From Dehalococcoidia bacterium (GTDB taxonomy: Bacteria > Chloroflexota > Dehalococcoidia > GIF9 > UBA5629), in the NCBI GenBank assembly GCA_041653995.1, contig JBAZEK010000003.1:124001-188000 (forward strand): a DNA stretch of 64,000 bases, given 5' to 3'. The first letter of the stretch is position 1, and every line of letters begins with the position of its first letter. The notes under the pieces are model-generated. The model had not been told where the DNA came from. It worked only from the letters and a program-made list of their open reading frames with translations, and searched no databases. Shown here piece after piece: positions 8,435 through 16,408 of this stretch. The translations under genes were made by a program, and so were the position numbers.

Positions 8435-9412
8435 TCAGGCGAGGACGTATCTAATTGTCCTGCCTATCTTTTCCGTCTTGAGTTTATTTTCGCCCACCAA
8501 GTATTCAAGATGTGCGATGATCTCACCCACAGCAAAATACTTCTGAGCTATGGGGAACTGCTCCCAGGTTTTATATGATAGATCCCACCTGATATGGGGC
8601 GCCACCTCATATGCGGTCTTCCCGCCATCTGCGACCGCAGCTAAAGCCTCGTCTAACCTTACCCTGTGATGTTCCAGAAGCTCCTGAACGCGTTTCTGCA
8701 GAGTCTGTCGAGAGCTCCGATGGCCCGGAAGCACGAGGTTCACTGCCAGTTTGTCTATCTTTTCCAGGCTCTTCATGTAGTGATACAGCGCATTATCCAG
8801 CTCGGGCCAGCAGGTGATATTCGGGGTGATATCGAAGAGAATGTGATCACCGGAGAACAGCAGTTTTTTATCTTTATCATACAGGCAGGTGTGACAGGGA
8901 GAATGACCCGGAACGTGGATGCAAACGAATTTGTAATCACCTATTTCCAGTTTTTCACCGTCGGAAAGCGTGACCAGAGCAGCCACCAGTTTTGAACCGA
9001 AGAGAGAAAGGGGAGGGTTGGCTATCCACAGTTTACCGGCTTCTTCCGGGAAACCATTGGCCATGTAAAACTCCATCATTGCAACCCATCTCTGATTGAA
9101 AGACACATTTGTCAGTATGACCGTCTCCGTCGGGTTGAAATAGACTCTCGATGTCCTGGTTGCCATGGTGGAAACTAATCCCATGTGATCATGATGTATG
9201 TGCGTGATGAAGAAGTCCGTTTTGTTCAGGTCTACATGCAGTTTCTGCAGGCCGGACTCAAGCGCCAGCCTGCACTCATTCAAGTTCATGCCGGTATCGA
9301 TAAGGAGGAACCTGTCTTCCCCCTTGATGAGGTATGAATTGGTGTATTTTAAGGGGTTTTTAGGCAGAGGTACCTTGATGCAATAGAGACCGGGTAATAT
9401 CTCATCTATCAC
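8435..9412 (-). CDS. Metallo-beta-lactamase fold hydrolase
   Basis: A 325-residue MBL-fold protein. Metal ligands are seen in THIHHDHMGL (residues 89-98), in the third-ligand region VPGHSPCHTCLY and Asp in FSGDHILFDITP, and in LPGHRSSRQT. The C-terminal 90 residues look like the winged-helix extension common in glyoxalase-II-like and nuclease-like relatives (VRLDEALAAVADGG). The substrate is not known; members with this build hydrolyse thioesters, lactones or similar. It starts with GTG at 9412, no strong ribosome site, and has its own promoter at 9442-9470. It stands alone between the nrpR operon and a divergently transcribed secreted protein. Confidence 0.85.
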   Translation of the reverse strand: MIDEILPGLYCIKVPLPKNPLKYTNSYLIKGEDRFLLIDTGMNLNECRLALESGLQKLHVDLNKTDFFITHIHHDHMGLVSTMATRTSRVYFNPTETVILTNVSFNQRWVAMMEFYMANGFPEEAGKLWIANPPLSLFGSKLVAALVTLSDGEKLEIGDYKFVCIHVPGHSPCHTCLYDKDKKLLFSGDHILFDITPNITCWPELDNALYHYMKSLEKIDKLAVNLVLPGHRSSRQTLQKRVQELLEHHRVRLDEALAAVADGGKTAYEVAPHIRWDLSYKTWEQFPIAQKYFAVGEIIAHLEYLVGENKLKTEKIGRTIRYVLA

Positions 9413-9441
9413 GGTTATATCTCGTTAACAGCAAGCGGCGC

Positions 9442-9470
9442 ATTATAGTGTACTACACCCCATTAATCAA
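9442..9470 (-). promoter_or_regulatory. Promoter of the MBL-fold gene (TTGATT-N17-TATAAT)
   Basis: On the minus strand TTGATT (9470-9465) and a perfect TATAAT (9447-9442) are separated by exactly 17 bases, as for a housekeeping sigma factor. Transcription would begin near 9435, about 23 bases before the GTG start at 9412. The rest of 9471-9755 has no gene that I can support; it is AT-rich and contains the 37-nt element at 9647. Confidence 0.65.
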
Positions 9471-9646
9471 GCCTGAACTAAGACGGGGTGCGGACCAAGA
9501 GCAGTGTGAACTCCAAGAGTAACCGGCCTGACTTGTCGGGGTATGGCTAAAGAAGGTCCATCTCTAATTTGATTAATTCTTAGGTGTAATTCAATCTCTC
9601 TTAATAGATTTTCAGATTAATAGTTTTGGTTCGTTCAATCTAGCTC

Positions 9647-9683
9647 TTCAGGTGATGTATTTGGATTTCAGGGTATTTATACT
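9647..9683 (+). repeat. 37-nt upstream element, copy 1
   Basis: This 37-base segment matches 11229-11265 at 30 of 37 positions without gaps. Conserved cores are TTCAGG, GATGT, ATTTCA and GTATTTAT. It ends 72 bases before the start of the secreted-protein gene at 9756. Its last bases (TTTATACT) resemble a -10 box, so it may be a shared promoter or operator. Outside the 37 bases I see no comparable similarity. Confidence 0.55.
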
Positions 9684-9755
9684 TAAAACAAGCGGGGCGT
9701 TCCAGAATGCATGCCCGAATGCTTTGCTTCTCTAGGTAGAAAGGAGGTGCGAAAA

Positions 9756-10193
9756 ATGAAAAGAATTCTTTCCCTTATTATAGTCATATTTATGGCTACA
9801 ACTCTTATCATCCCTGCAGCAGTTTCTGCTGACGGCAAACCAACCATGGTATATGCGCCTGTGTCCAGTTGGCCCGTAAGCGAAAACGATGTCCTGAATC
9901 ACACGGCAATTATCTATCAGCACGGTTATGTCAATATTAATCCATATACAACACAAGCCAGTCGTCAGAACCGGATAGATTGGTTAAGGCAACAGGCAAT
10001 AAAGGGCTTCGATAAATCTGATCCATACTTCTATTCCTGCTTATTGCCCAACAGCGCCACAGTCGAAACCGCTGAGACATGGTTCGGTCATCCCATAGTT
10101 AAAGGAAAATGGAACTACTATATTCAGGGATGGTTTTCAGACGGAACAGATGCTGAGCTTCACTTTGACATTCCATTCGAAACAAGAAGGTAA
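9756..10193 (+). CDS. Secreted protein of unknown function, apparently frameshifted at its 3' end
   Basis: The start is ATG 9756, preceded by AAAGGAGGTG; the upstream in-frame TTG/ATG codons lack a ribosome site. The first 27 residues form a signal peptide (MKRILSLIIVIFMATTLIIP, then AAVSA before the likely cleavage). The mature part is small and beta-rich (HGYVNINPYTTQASRQNRID, WFGHPIVKGKWNYYIQGWFS) and matches no family I know. The frame stops at 10193, but the -1 frame continues without stop for 42 more codons (10187-10315) in sequence that fits the protein. The intact product was probably about 187 residues. It is followed by a strong terminator at 10343. Confidence 0.75.
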   Translation: MKRILSLIIVIFMATTLIIPAAVSADGKPTMVYAPVSSWPVSENDVLNHTAIIYQHGYVNINPYTTQASRQNRIDWLRQQAIKGFDKSDPYFYSCLLPNSATVETAETWFGHPIVKGKWNYYIQGWFSDGTDAELHFDIPFETRR

Positions 10194-10315
10194 CCATCAT
10201 CGTCCAGCCGAAAACTGTCGACATAAAAGATGCCAAAGGATCCTTGGGGTTGATTGGAGGAGCAAGGCAACTGATCATCATCAAACTTCAAGCTCCTTTG
10301 GCATCACGAGTTTAA
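10187..10315 (+). pseudogene. Displaced C-terminal segment of the secreted protein (frameshift)
   Basis: In the -1 frame this stretch reads KVTIIVQPKTVDIKDAKGSL and continues to end in APLASRV at the TAA 10313-10315, directly before the terminator. Adding one A to the AA of ACAAGAAGG (10183-10190) would join it to the upstream frame as ETKKVTIIVQ. That makes a one-base deletion, in the cell or in the assembly, the simplest explanation. The segment also contains a 12-bp inverted repeat (10229-10240 with 10294-10305) that is explained by coding and may be chance. Confidence 0.6.
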
Positions 10316-10342
10316 TACATTAATAATTCCCGCTTCAATACT

Positions 10343-10381
10343 TGGCCGTATCAGCTTTGTGAGCTGATGCGGCCATTTTTT
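10343..10381 (+). terminator. Rho-independent terminator after the secreted-protein gene
   Basis: A 13-bp stem (10343-10355 with 10363-10375, one G-U pair) closes a 7-base loop and is followed by TTTTTT. It lies 28 bases past the restored stop codon at 10315, which supports the frameshift reading. Confidence 0.9.
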
Positions 10382-10426
10382 AAGACACACATTTCTCTGC
10401 TGATTCGTAATCTGCTATTATTAGTC

Positions 10427-11101
10427 ATGGTGGCAGTTGAAGATTTGGTGAAGGCTAAAAAAATCAAGGTTCTCCTGGCTCATCCTTATGCCCTATTGAG
10501 ACAGACTATTTCTGCACTTCTGGATCAGTATGGCTTTGAATTATCGGCAAAGGTAACTAGCGAAACACAATTGTTGGAATTCGCAAAAATACACAGAACT
10601 GATCTGATTTTGATTGATTGGCGTATTTCTACTAATTACAAAGATACCATAAACCGGTTAAGGGAAATAACACCTGAGGCATCCCTGGTCATCTTAACTC
10701 AACCACAGTCTGCTGAAGTGTTTACTGAAGTAGTCATGGCAGGCGCCAAGGGTTATCTGTCCCTGGACGTGTCGCCGGAGGACTTTGTCAATTCGTTGAT
10801 TCTAATCGCTAAAGGTAATATGGTCATATCGAAAGACCTGGCTTCGGCAGCCAATGATGAATTGTCCGGGCTTAAAGATGCTGGCACTGGTTACAATCTC
10901 AGTAAACGTGAGCAGGAAGTCCTTGGTTTAATAGCAAGAGGCGCCACTAATCGCGAGGTTTCCAGCGAATTATACATATCCGAGCATACAGTAAAGGTAC
11001 ATTTACGTTCTGTGCTTAATAAACTGGGACTCCGTAACCGTCAGCAAGCAGTAGCCTACGCTGTAAAGGCAGGACTATCAGATAGCAATGCTTTGGAGTG
11101 A
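10427..11101 (+). CDS. LuxR/NarL-family regulator with a degenerate receiver domain
   Basis: A 224-residue protein with receiver (about residues 10-130) and LuxR helix-turn-helix (about 155-215: LSKREQEVLGLIARGATNRE, SEHTVKVHLRSVLNKLGLRN). The phosphoacceptor-like Asp is present (LILIDWR), but the two acidic residues normally near the N-terminus are replaced (VLLAHPYALLRQ instead of VLIADDHPLLRQ), and the usual Lys is replaced (GYLSLDVSPED instead of GYLLKDVSPEE). Phosphorylation by a kinase is thus unlikely, and the protein may be an orphan regulator. The longer open frame begins inside the upstream terminator, so I place the start at ATG 10427; no convincing ribosome site is visible. No kinase gene is adjacent. 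Confidence 0.85.
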   Translation: MVAVEDLVKAKKIKVLLAHPYALLRQTISALLDQYGFELSAKVTSETQLLEFAKIHRTDLILIDWRISTNYKDTINRLREITPEASLVILTQPQSAEVFTEVVMAGAKGYLSLDVSPEDFVNSLILIAKGNMVISKDLASAANDELSGLKDAGTGYNLSKREQEVLGLIARGATNREVSSELYISEHTVKVHLRSVLNKLGLRNRQQAVAYAVKAGLSDSNALE

Positions 11102-11228
11102 TGTTAAAACCAGGACCGGCTAATTCTGCTTGGCGAAAGTTGATTTACTATTTGGATTACTACTTAATATAGTCGAATCTCCTCCCGCATAGTTCTTCGA
11201 TTAATCATTCCGGCCCAAAAAATACACG

Positions 11229-11265
11229 TTCAGGCGATGTGTTTATATTTCATAGTATTTATGCT
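11229..11265 (+). repeat. 37-nt upstream element, copy 2
   Basis: Second copy of the element at 9647-9683 (30 of 37 identical, no gaps). It lies in the 299-base gap between the LuxR-type gene and the small gene at 11401, whose start is 135 bases further on. Apart from this element I see no gene, terminator or RNA in 11102-11400. Confidence 0.55.
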
Positions 11266-11400
11266 GTATATGGCCGGGGGACACAGGCATAGATATACTG
11301 CGTGGACATGCCATGTGACCAGGCAAATAACTCCTTTTATCCTCCAGCCAGCGATCCTCATAATCGGTTATTCGGTAATATGTCCAAGGAAGCAAGGTAA

Positions 11401-11712
11401 TTGATTGAAGTAAGCATATTCGCAGTTGCAGCAATCCATGAAACCCTCCGCTCAATGGGCATTACAGGTGGCAAGGGACTGAGGCTCGTAGAAAAAGCAG
11501 GCAATTTATGGTTAACACTGGATTCCTCAACTTCGGATGACCGGGTGGTGATTTTTCATTCAGTACCTATATTGATAATCAACAAGGCACTAGAAGCAAA
11601 GTTGGGCAATAGACTAATACATGTTATGTTTCGATCGGGCAATCCTGATCTTGTGATAAGCCCGTATACTTCATCAGGCTGTGCAGTCAATTGTTGCGCC
11701 CCCAGTCGATGA
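11401..11712 (+). CDS. Small HesB/IscA-like protein (tentative)
   Basis: A 103-residue protein starting with TTG at 11401, with AAGGAAGCAAGG just upstream. The layout (N-terminal IEVSIFAVAAIHETLRSMGI, then GGKGLRLVEKAGNLWLTLDS, DDRVVIFHSVPILIINKALE, LGNRLIHVMF) resembles small HesB-like proteins in which a beta-sandwich is present but the three cluster cysteines of IscA are not in their normal places. Here the only cysteines are in the tail (SSGCAVNCCAPSR), an unusual arrangement. A role in Fe-S or metal handling is possible but not shown. It is convergent with ssrA. Confidence 0.55.
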   Translation: MIEVSIFAVAAIHETLRSMGITGGKGLRLVEKAGNLWLTLDSSTSDDRVVIFHSVPILIINKALEAKLGNRLIHVMFRSGNPDLVISPYTSSGCAVNCCAPSR

Positions 11713-11773
11713 TCTTATCAGGCAATGCCAACTTCACCTGGTAATTTTATAATGTGTTTTTCAAATAGAAAAC

Positions 11774-11807
11774 AAAAAAGCGGACGCTCATTATCAGAGA
11801 CATCCGC
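11774..11807 (-). terminator. Terminator of ssrA
   Basis: On the minus strand a GC-rich hairpin (GCGGATGTCTC with GAGCGTCCGC, one bulge and one G-U pair) is followed by six T residues (11779-11774). It begins 12 bases past the CCA end of the tmRNA. Confidence 0.85.
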
Positions 11808-11818
11808 CAATTATTATC

Positions 11819-12167
11819 TGGTGGAGGCGAGGGAGGGTCGAACTCCCCGTCCAGAAAAAAGTTGCCAGCACTTCTACAGGCTTAGTCTGCTCTTTATACT
11901 CACCCGCTCAGCCTCTGCAGGCGGAGTTTAAGCGGGCCAGCTGATAAATCTTAGACAATCCTTATCAGCATCGGAGTTGTCGCACCCCGGCATTTCGTCG
12001 CCCAATCCAATCCCACCGGGACGAGGAAAGGTTGGACGAGCGGCCTGGTTAGGCTGCTACTGGAACTGCTTCGTTGGCAGTTGTGTTTCGCCACCGGATT
12101 AACGAGGTAGATGGCGCCTCGGCCTGCCGTACTGTAGGCTCTTCCCTGTCGAAGCCACGCGCCCCCA
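11819..12167 (-). ncRNA. ssrA: Transfer-messenger RNA
   Basis: On the minus strand the gene begins GGGGGCG (12167-12161) with the conserved GTGGCTTCGACAGGG block and ends with GTTCGACCCTCCCTCGCCTC followed by ACCA, so the CCA end is encoded (11819). The first seven bases pair with CGCCTCC at the 3' end, one G-U pair, as a tRNA-like acceptor stem; TTCGA sits in the T-loop. A short tag frame runs GCC AAC GAA GCA GTT CCA GTA GCA GCC TAA (12078-12049), encoding ANEAVPVAA, with the non-polar end expected of a protease tag. Length is 349 nt. smpB lies 13 bases upstream on the same strand and a terminator follows. It rescues stalled ribosomes together with SmpB. Confidence 0.93.
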
Positions 12168-12179
12168 CATATTCGGTTG

Positions 12180-12647
12180 TTAACGTGCTTTGCGGGCACC
12201 TGATTTCATAGCCCGCTCCACTATACGCTCTGTCTCGCGCCTGGCGATAGTATCGCGCTTGTCGAACTGCTTTTTGCCCCTGCCTACACCTATCTCCAGC
12301 TTTGCGAGCCCGTTTTTAATATATATCCGCAGAGGCACCAGAGTCAAACCTTTCTGGTTGGCCGTCTGCTCCAATTCGGCTATCTGGCTGCGGTGCATCA
12401 GAAGCTTTCGCCGCCGGTCCGGCTCATGCGTATTGAACCCACCCGCCTGGTATGCGGATATATGCGAGTTATGCAGCCATAGCTCGCCCTTCTCGGGCCT
12501 GGCATAGGCGTCCTTGATGTTGACCCGTCCCATCCTGACGGACTTGATCTCGGAGCCTTTAAGCGCTATGCCGGCCTCGTAGCTTTCCAGGATGTGGTAA
12601 TCATGGTAAGCCTTTTTGTTTACCGTAATCGTCTTTTCATTATTCAT
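12180..12647 (-). CDS. smpB: SsrA-binding protein SmpB
   Basis: 155 residues, the usual family length. Signatures: NKKAYHDYHILESYEAGIAL, KGSEIKSVRMGRVNIKDAYA, LWLHNSHISAY, RRRKLLMHRSQI and the basic tail VGRGKKQFDKRDTIARRETE that enters the decoding site. SmpB binds tmRNA and brings it to stalled ribosomes in the cytoplasm. The gene lies directly upstream of ssrA on the same strand, so both can come from one transcript. ATG 12647 has no ribosome site but TAGAAT lies about 12 bases before it, which suggests a very short or absent leader. It is divergent from comEA. Confidence 0.95.
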   Translation of the reverse strand: MNNEKTITVNKKAYHDYHILESYEAGIALKGSEIKSVRMGRVNIKDAYARPEKGELWLHNSHISAYQAGGFNTHEPDRRRKLLMHRSQIAELEQTANQKGLTLVPLRIYIKNGLAKLEIGVGRGKKQFDKRDTIARRETERIVERAMKSGARKAR

Positions 12648-12704
12648 ATATGTTACAATTCTACCGCTGCCAACGCCTTAACTACACGTGAGGAGGGGAA
12701 GTTA
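12648..12704. promoter_or_regulatory. Divergent promoter region between smpB and comEA
   Basis: This 57-base gap must hold both promoters. On the plus strand TACAAT (12654-12659) is a candidate -10 for comEA; on the minus strand TAGAAT overlaps it as a candidate -10 for smpB. Neither has a good -35 hexamer, so the assignment is weak. AGGAGGGG at 12691 is the comEA ribosome site. Confidence 0.4.
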
Positions 12705-13214
12705 ATGACGGGTATCCGCGAGAAAATGTGGCTTATTATAGCAGCATTGCTGGCAGTTTTCCTCATCACCGGAATAGTTTATTTTTTCATCCGCCTCTCC
12801 AGCCTCCAGCCGACCGAGATAGTCCTGAGCGACTTTAAACAGGCCGATATCAACGGCGATATATGCATAAGCGGAAGCGTGGCCCGGCCAGGCATCTACA
12901 CAACCCGGCCGGGCGATACGCTGACGGCGCTCGTTTCGTCGGCAGGCATCTCAGATAACGCCGACATCAGCGGGATATCGATCTATGTGCCGGCAAAGGG
13001 AGAGACGAATCGACCACAGAAGGTGGACATCAACCGCGCGGACACCTGGCTGCTGCTGGCCTTGCCCGGCATAGGCGAAGGAAAAGCTGCACAGATCGTC
13101 GAATACCGAACCGCCAACGGCCCTTTTCGCAGCGTGGATGACCTGCTTAAAATCAAAGGCTTCGGAAAGTCCGCAGTCGATAACCTGCGCAGCTTCGTCT
13201 CAACAGGTGAGTAA
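12705..13214 (+). CDS. comEA: ComEA-family DNA-binding competence protein
   Basis: 169 residues counted from ATG 12705, which follows AGGAGGGG; the longer frame back to 12594 overlaps smpB and has no ribosome site. One N-terminal membrane helix (MWLIIAALLAVFLITGIVYF), an SLBB domain (ICISGSVARPGIYTTRPGDT), then a helix-hairpin-helix domain (VDINRADTWLLLALPGIGEG, LLKIKGFGKSAVDNLRSF). ComEA binds double-stranded DNA outside the membrane and hands one strand to ComEC. The next gene, six bases on, is comEC, so the classic uptake pair is intact. Pilus genes needed for uptake are not in the window. Confidence 0.92.
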   Translation: MTGIREKMWLIIAALLAVFLITGIVYFFIRLSSLQPTEIVLSDFKQADINGDICISGSVARPGIYTTRPGDTLTALVSSAGISDNADISGISIYVPAKGETNRPQKVDINRADTWLLLALPGIGEGKAAQIVEYRTANGPFRSVDDLLKIKGFGKSAVDNLRSFVSTGE

Positions 13215-13220
13215 ACCGAT

Positions 13221-15662
13221 ATGCCCCTTCTATACGTCAGCATCGCCTGGATAGCCGGCATATTTGCAGGCTCAATCTTCACCACCCCTGTCTGGCTGCT
13301 GGCACTACCCTTGCCCGTTATACCGCTGATCATTCTGATGCCCGGGCGCCGCAGACCGCTGGCATTGCTGGCCGCCTGCCTGCTGGCTTTTCCCGCCGGC
13401 GCCCTGCTCTATAAATCGTCTCAACATACACTCGACGGCACGCACGTACAGTACTACAACGATCAGGGCCTTGTATCCCTGGAAGGAATCATTGACGACC
13501 AACCTGAGGTGAAAGGCAGTTCGCTGGAGTTCAAGCTCGCTGCAAACAGTATCAACATAGCCGACAATTCTTCGCCAATCACAGGAGGCGTGCTGGTCAG
13601 ATTGCCTTTTTATCGCTCTCTCCGATACGGCGACATGCTTCGATTGAGCGGCAGGATGGAAACTCCGCCGCAACTCGAAGATTTCGATTATCGTGATTAC
13701 CTGGCAAACAAGGGCATTTATTCGATCATGAATTACCCGGCGGTGACCATAATCGGCACGGACAAAGGATCGCCCATACTGGCCTGGATCTACGGCCTGC
13801 GCGATAGCCTTTCAGACGGTCTATTGTTATGTTTGCCTGAACCGCAGAGTTCACTGGCGCGCGCGATACTGCTGGGGATGCGAGGGAGCCTGCCTTACGA
13901 CCTTCTGCAGTCTTTCTACGCAACCGGCACCACTCACCTGATCGCTATCTCCGGCATGAATTTGACCATACTGCTCGGCATGGTGCTGGCCATGACCATC
14001 TGGTGCTTCGGTAGAAAAAACAGGGCTTACTTCTGGATATCGCTGTCCTTTATCTGGCTTTACACCGTACTTACGGGCATGCCGGCAAGCATGGTCAGGG
14101 CGGCAATCATGGGCAGCGTGTTCCTGTTAGCGGAGTTGCTGGGGAGGCAGCGCAACGGCCTGGCAGCCCTGGTGCTGGCGGCTGCGCTGATGACCGCAGT
14201 GGAGCCACACGTTCTGTGGGACGTCAGTTTTCAGTTGAGTTTCCTGTCCATGCTGGGCCTGGTGCTCATAGCTCCTCAATTAATCGAGTTCGCCAGCCCG
14301 CATATGCCGGTTCGGCAAAGCAGGAATATTATATGGATGAAAAAAATCATCATTATCAGCTTCGCGACCACACTGGCTGCGGTAATAGCGACCTGGCCTA
14401 TGACGGCGCTCGGATTTCATTCCTTTTCCATCGTGAGCGCACCTGCCACCTTCTTCTCCATGCCTTCCTTCCCGGGCATTATCATCACATCACTGCTCAC
14501 GGCCGCAGCCGGCCTGGTCTGGACGCCCATGGGAACGATGCTGGGCTGGATCGACTGGCTGTTCTTATCGTATTTCCTGCTCGTGGTCCAGATATTCAGC
14601 TCGATACCGGTAGCCTACATCCGCGACATCGCGTTACAGCCCTGGCAGGCCATAGCTTACTATATTGCGCTGGGCCTGATCCTGGCCGGTATTAAATACA
14701 GGCAGCATGTCAGTACCTTTATTAAATCGTGGAGGGACAAAGCGCGGCAGGCGGCAGGCGCTCTGAAGTCGATCAACTTCAAACCGGTCATCTACCCTGC
14801 GCTGGCTGTTCTGCTGGCAAGCAATATACTTGTTTGGACCGCCGTTTCCCTGTTGCCGGACGGGAAGCTTCACGTAATCATTCTCGACGTGGGCCAGGGC
14901 GAGTGCATATTAGTCAGGACTCCGGACGGCCGGAATATACTGATCGATGCCGGCCCCGACCCGGCGTCAGCCTGTGTTCAACTGGGTAAAAAGCTGCCGT
15001 TTTGGGACAGGCAGATCGATATGCTTATCCTGACGCAGCTTCAATCCGACCACATAGCCGGCGCGCTTGAACTGCTGAAACGCTACAACGTTCGTTCTCT
15101 ATCTCTTCCTCCCACCACCAGTAAAGCCGTACTGCCGCATGAAATCGTTCAAACTGCATATGATCGAAGGGTCGCTACACACACACTTGCCTGCGGCAAG
15201 CAGTTAGACGCCGGCAGCAACCTCCGCCTGACGGTGCTCAATCCCCCGGAAGAACCTTTCAAAGGCACTGAAGACGACATCAACAATAATTCCATTGTAA
15301 TCAGAATTACCTACGGAGAAGTCAGTTACCTTCTCTGCGGCGATATCGGTATGGAGGCCGAGCAGTACATGGCCGGCAAGAGAGCAGACCTGCAAAGCGA
15401 CGTCCTCAAGGTTGCACACCACGGAAGCAAAGGATCGAGCTCGGATGAGTTCCTGACCATCGTTGATCCTGCATCCGCTGCCATATCCGCCGGCGCGGTC
15501 AACCGTTTCGGTCATCCCAGCCGGGAGACGATTGAACGGCTATCGGCTAGAGTGCCGGAGGGCAATATCTTCATTACAGCGGTTCACGGCAATATCGAGT
15601 ATGTCACCGACGGGCGGAGGCTGTGGGCCGTAACCGATAAACCCGCGCCTTCTTCGCCCTGA
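13221..15662 (+). CDS. comEC: ComEC/Rec2 DNA uptake channel
   Basis: 813 residues, full length. N-terminal DUF4131/OB-like part with membrane helices, central competence domain (about 190-500) with the signature HLIAISGMNLTILLG and many helices, and a C-terminal metallo-beta-lactamase domain (about 545-800: LDVGQGECILVRTPDGRN, LIDAGP, LKVAHHGSKGSSSDEFL). In the MBL part the usual THxDxDH motif reads LTQLQSDHIAG, so one His ligand is missing while Asp and His remain. The protein carries single-stranded DNA across the membrane; the MBL domain may degrade the other strand. Starts ATG 13221, six bases after comEA, in one operon. Confidence 0.93.
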   Translation: MPLLYVSIAWIAGIFAGSIFTTPVWLLALPLPVIPLIILMPGRRRPLALLAACLLAFPAGALLYKSSQHTLDGTHVQYYNDQGLVSLEGIIDDQPEVKGSSLEFKLAANSINIADNSSPITGGVLVRLPFYRSLRYGDMLRLSGRMETPPQLEDFDYRDYLANKGIYSIMNYPAVTIIGTDKGSPILAWIYGLRDSLSDGLLLCLPEPQSSLARAILLGMRGSLPYDLLQSFYATGTTHLIAISGMNLTILLGMVLAMTIWCFGRKNRAYFWISLSFIWLYTVLTGMPASMVRAAIMGSVFLLAELLGRQRNGLAALVLAAALMTAVEPHVLWDVSFQLSFLSMLGLVLIAPQLIEFASPHMPVRQSRNIIWMKKIIIISFATTLAAVIATWPMTALGFHSFSIVSAPATFFSMPSFPGIIITSLLTAAAGLVWTPMGTMLGWIDWLFLSYFLLVVQIFSSIPVAYIRDIALQPWQAIAYYIALGLILAGIKYRQHVSTFIKSWRDKARQAAGALKSINFKPVIYPALAVLLASNILVWTAVSLLPDGKLHVIILDVGQGECILVRTPDGRNILIDAGPDPASACVQLGKKLPFWDRQIDMLILTQLQSDHIAGALELLKRYNVRSLSLPPTTSKAVLPHEIVQTAYDRRVATHTLACGKQLDAGSNLRLTVLNPPEEPFKGTEDDINNNSIVIRITYGEVSYLLCGDIGMEAEQYMAGKRADLQSDVLKVAHHGSKGSSSDEFLTIVDPASAAISAGAVNRFGHPSRETIERLSARVPEGNIFITAVHGNIEYVTDGRRLWAVTDKPAPSSP

Positions 15663-15775
15663 TATACACCATGCGCGTGATTTCAAGTATAATTGCTACA
15701 GACAATAATTTATATCATGTATATTTCACCGCATTATTCATATGAGGGGCGGGGTAATATCGAGAGGAGTAAAAA

Positions 15776-16408
15776 ATGAGCGAAAGATTGGCCATCTTTA
15801 TAGATGGCAGCAACCTTTACCACTCGCTGAAAAACAACTTCAAACGTTTCGATCTCAATTTCGGTGAGTTCACCAGGAAGCTGTGCGGCAGCAGGCAGTT
15901 GATACGCACCTACTACTATAACGTGCTGCAGGAGTCCAACAAAGGATCCGAGGGCTCCCGCGAGCAGCAGGAGTTTTTAGAGACGCTACGTAAAACGCCC
16001 TACCTGGAGTTGAGGCTGGGCACCACCAAGCTTTCACAGGGTATTCCGGTCGAACGTGGCATAGACGTAATGCTGGCCACCGACCTGCTGTATTTCGCCG
16101 CCAACAATACTTATGATACGGCCGTGCTGGTCAGCGGAGACTCGGACTTCAATTACACGGTGCAGACTGTGAAAAATATGGGCAAACACGTGGAAGTAGC
16201 CTATTTCGAGAACGCCGCATCCAGGGACCTGATTAATTCGGCTGACTTTCTGCATCAGCTCGACAGCAAGTTTTTCACATCCCTCTGGACCTCGGGACAA
16301 CGAAAACATATCCGGAGAAAGCCCCGCTACAGGAGGCAGGCTGCCGTGGCAATCGCTAATTCCCCTTCGACTGAAGACCAGGGAACCGCTCAACAAGAGC
16401 TTCTCTGA
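15776..16408 (+). CDS. NYN-domain (PIN-like) ribonuclease family protein
   Basis: 210 residues. The NYN/LabA-like fold is seen from residue 4: LAIFIDGSNLYHSLKNNF with the first acidic residue, GIDVMLATDLL, and VLVSGDSDFNYTVQTVKNMG with the last acidic pair; these form a Mg-dependent nuclease centre in PIN-like proteins. The C-terminal 40 residues are basic (RKHIRRKPRYRRQ) and may bind RNA. It begins with ATG 15776 after GAGAGGAG. A TATAAT at 15688 may be its -10 box. Its 3' end overlaps the convergent small gene by 53 bases. The function in the cell is not known. Confidence 0.85.
   Translation: MSERLAIFIDGSNLYHSLKNNFKRFDLNFGEFTRKLCGSRQLIRTYYYNVLQESNKGSEGSREQQEFLETLRKTPYLELRLGTTKLSQGIPVERGIDVMLATDLLYFAANNTYDTAVLVSGDSDFNYTVQTVKNMGKHVEVAYFENAASRDLINSADFLHQLDSKFFTSLWTSGQRKHIRRKPRYRRQAAVAIANSPSTEDQGTAQQELL

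Noticed and set aside
10229..10305. 12-bp perfect inverted repeat with a 53-base loop
   Set aside because: It lies within the frameshifted coding segment, has no T-tract and the real terminator follows at 10343.
11951..12199. 82-codon minus-strand frame
   Set aside because: It lies within the tmRNA gene; its tag codons are in another frame.
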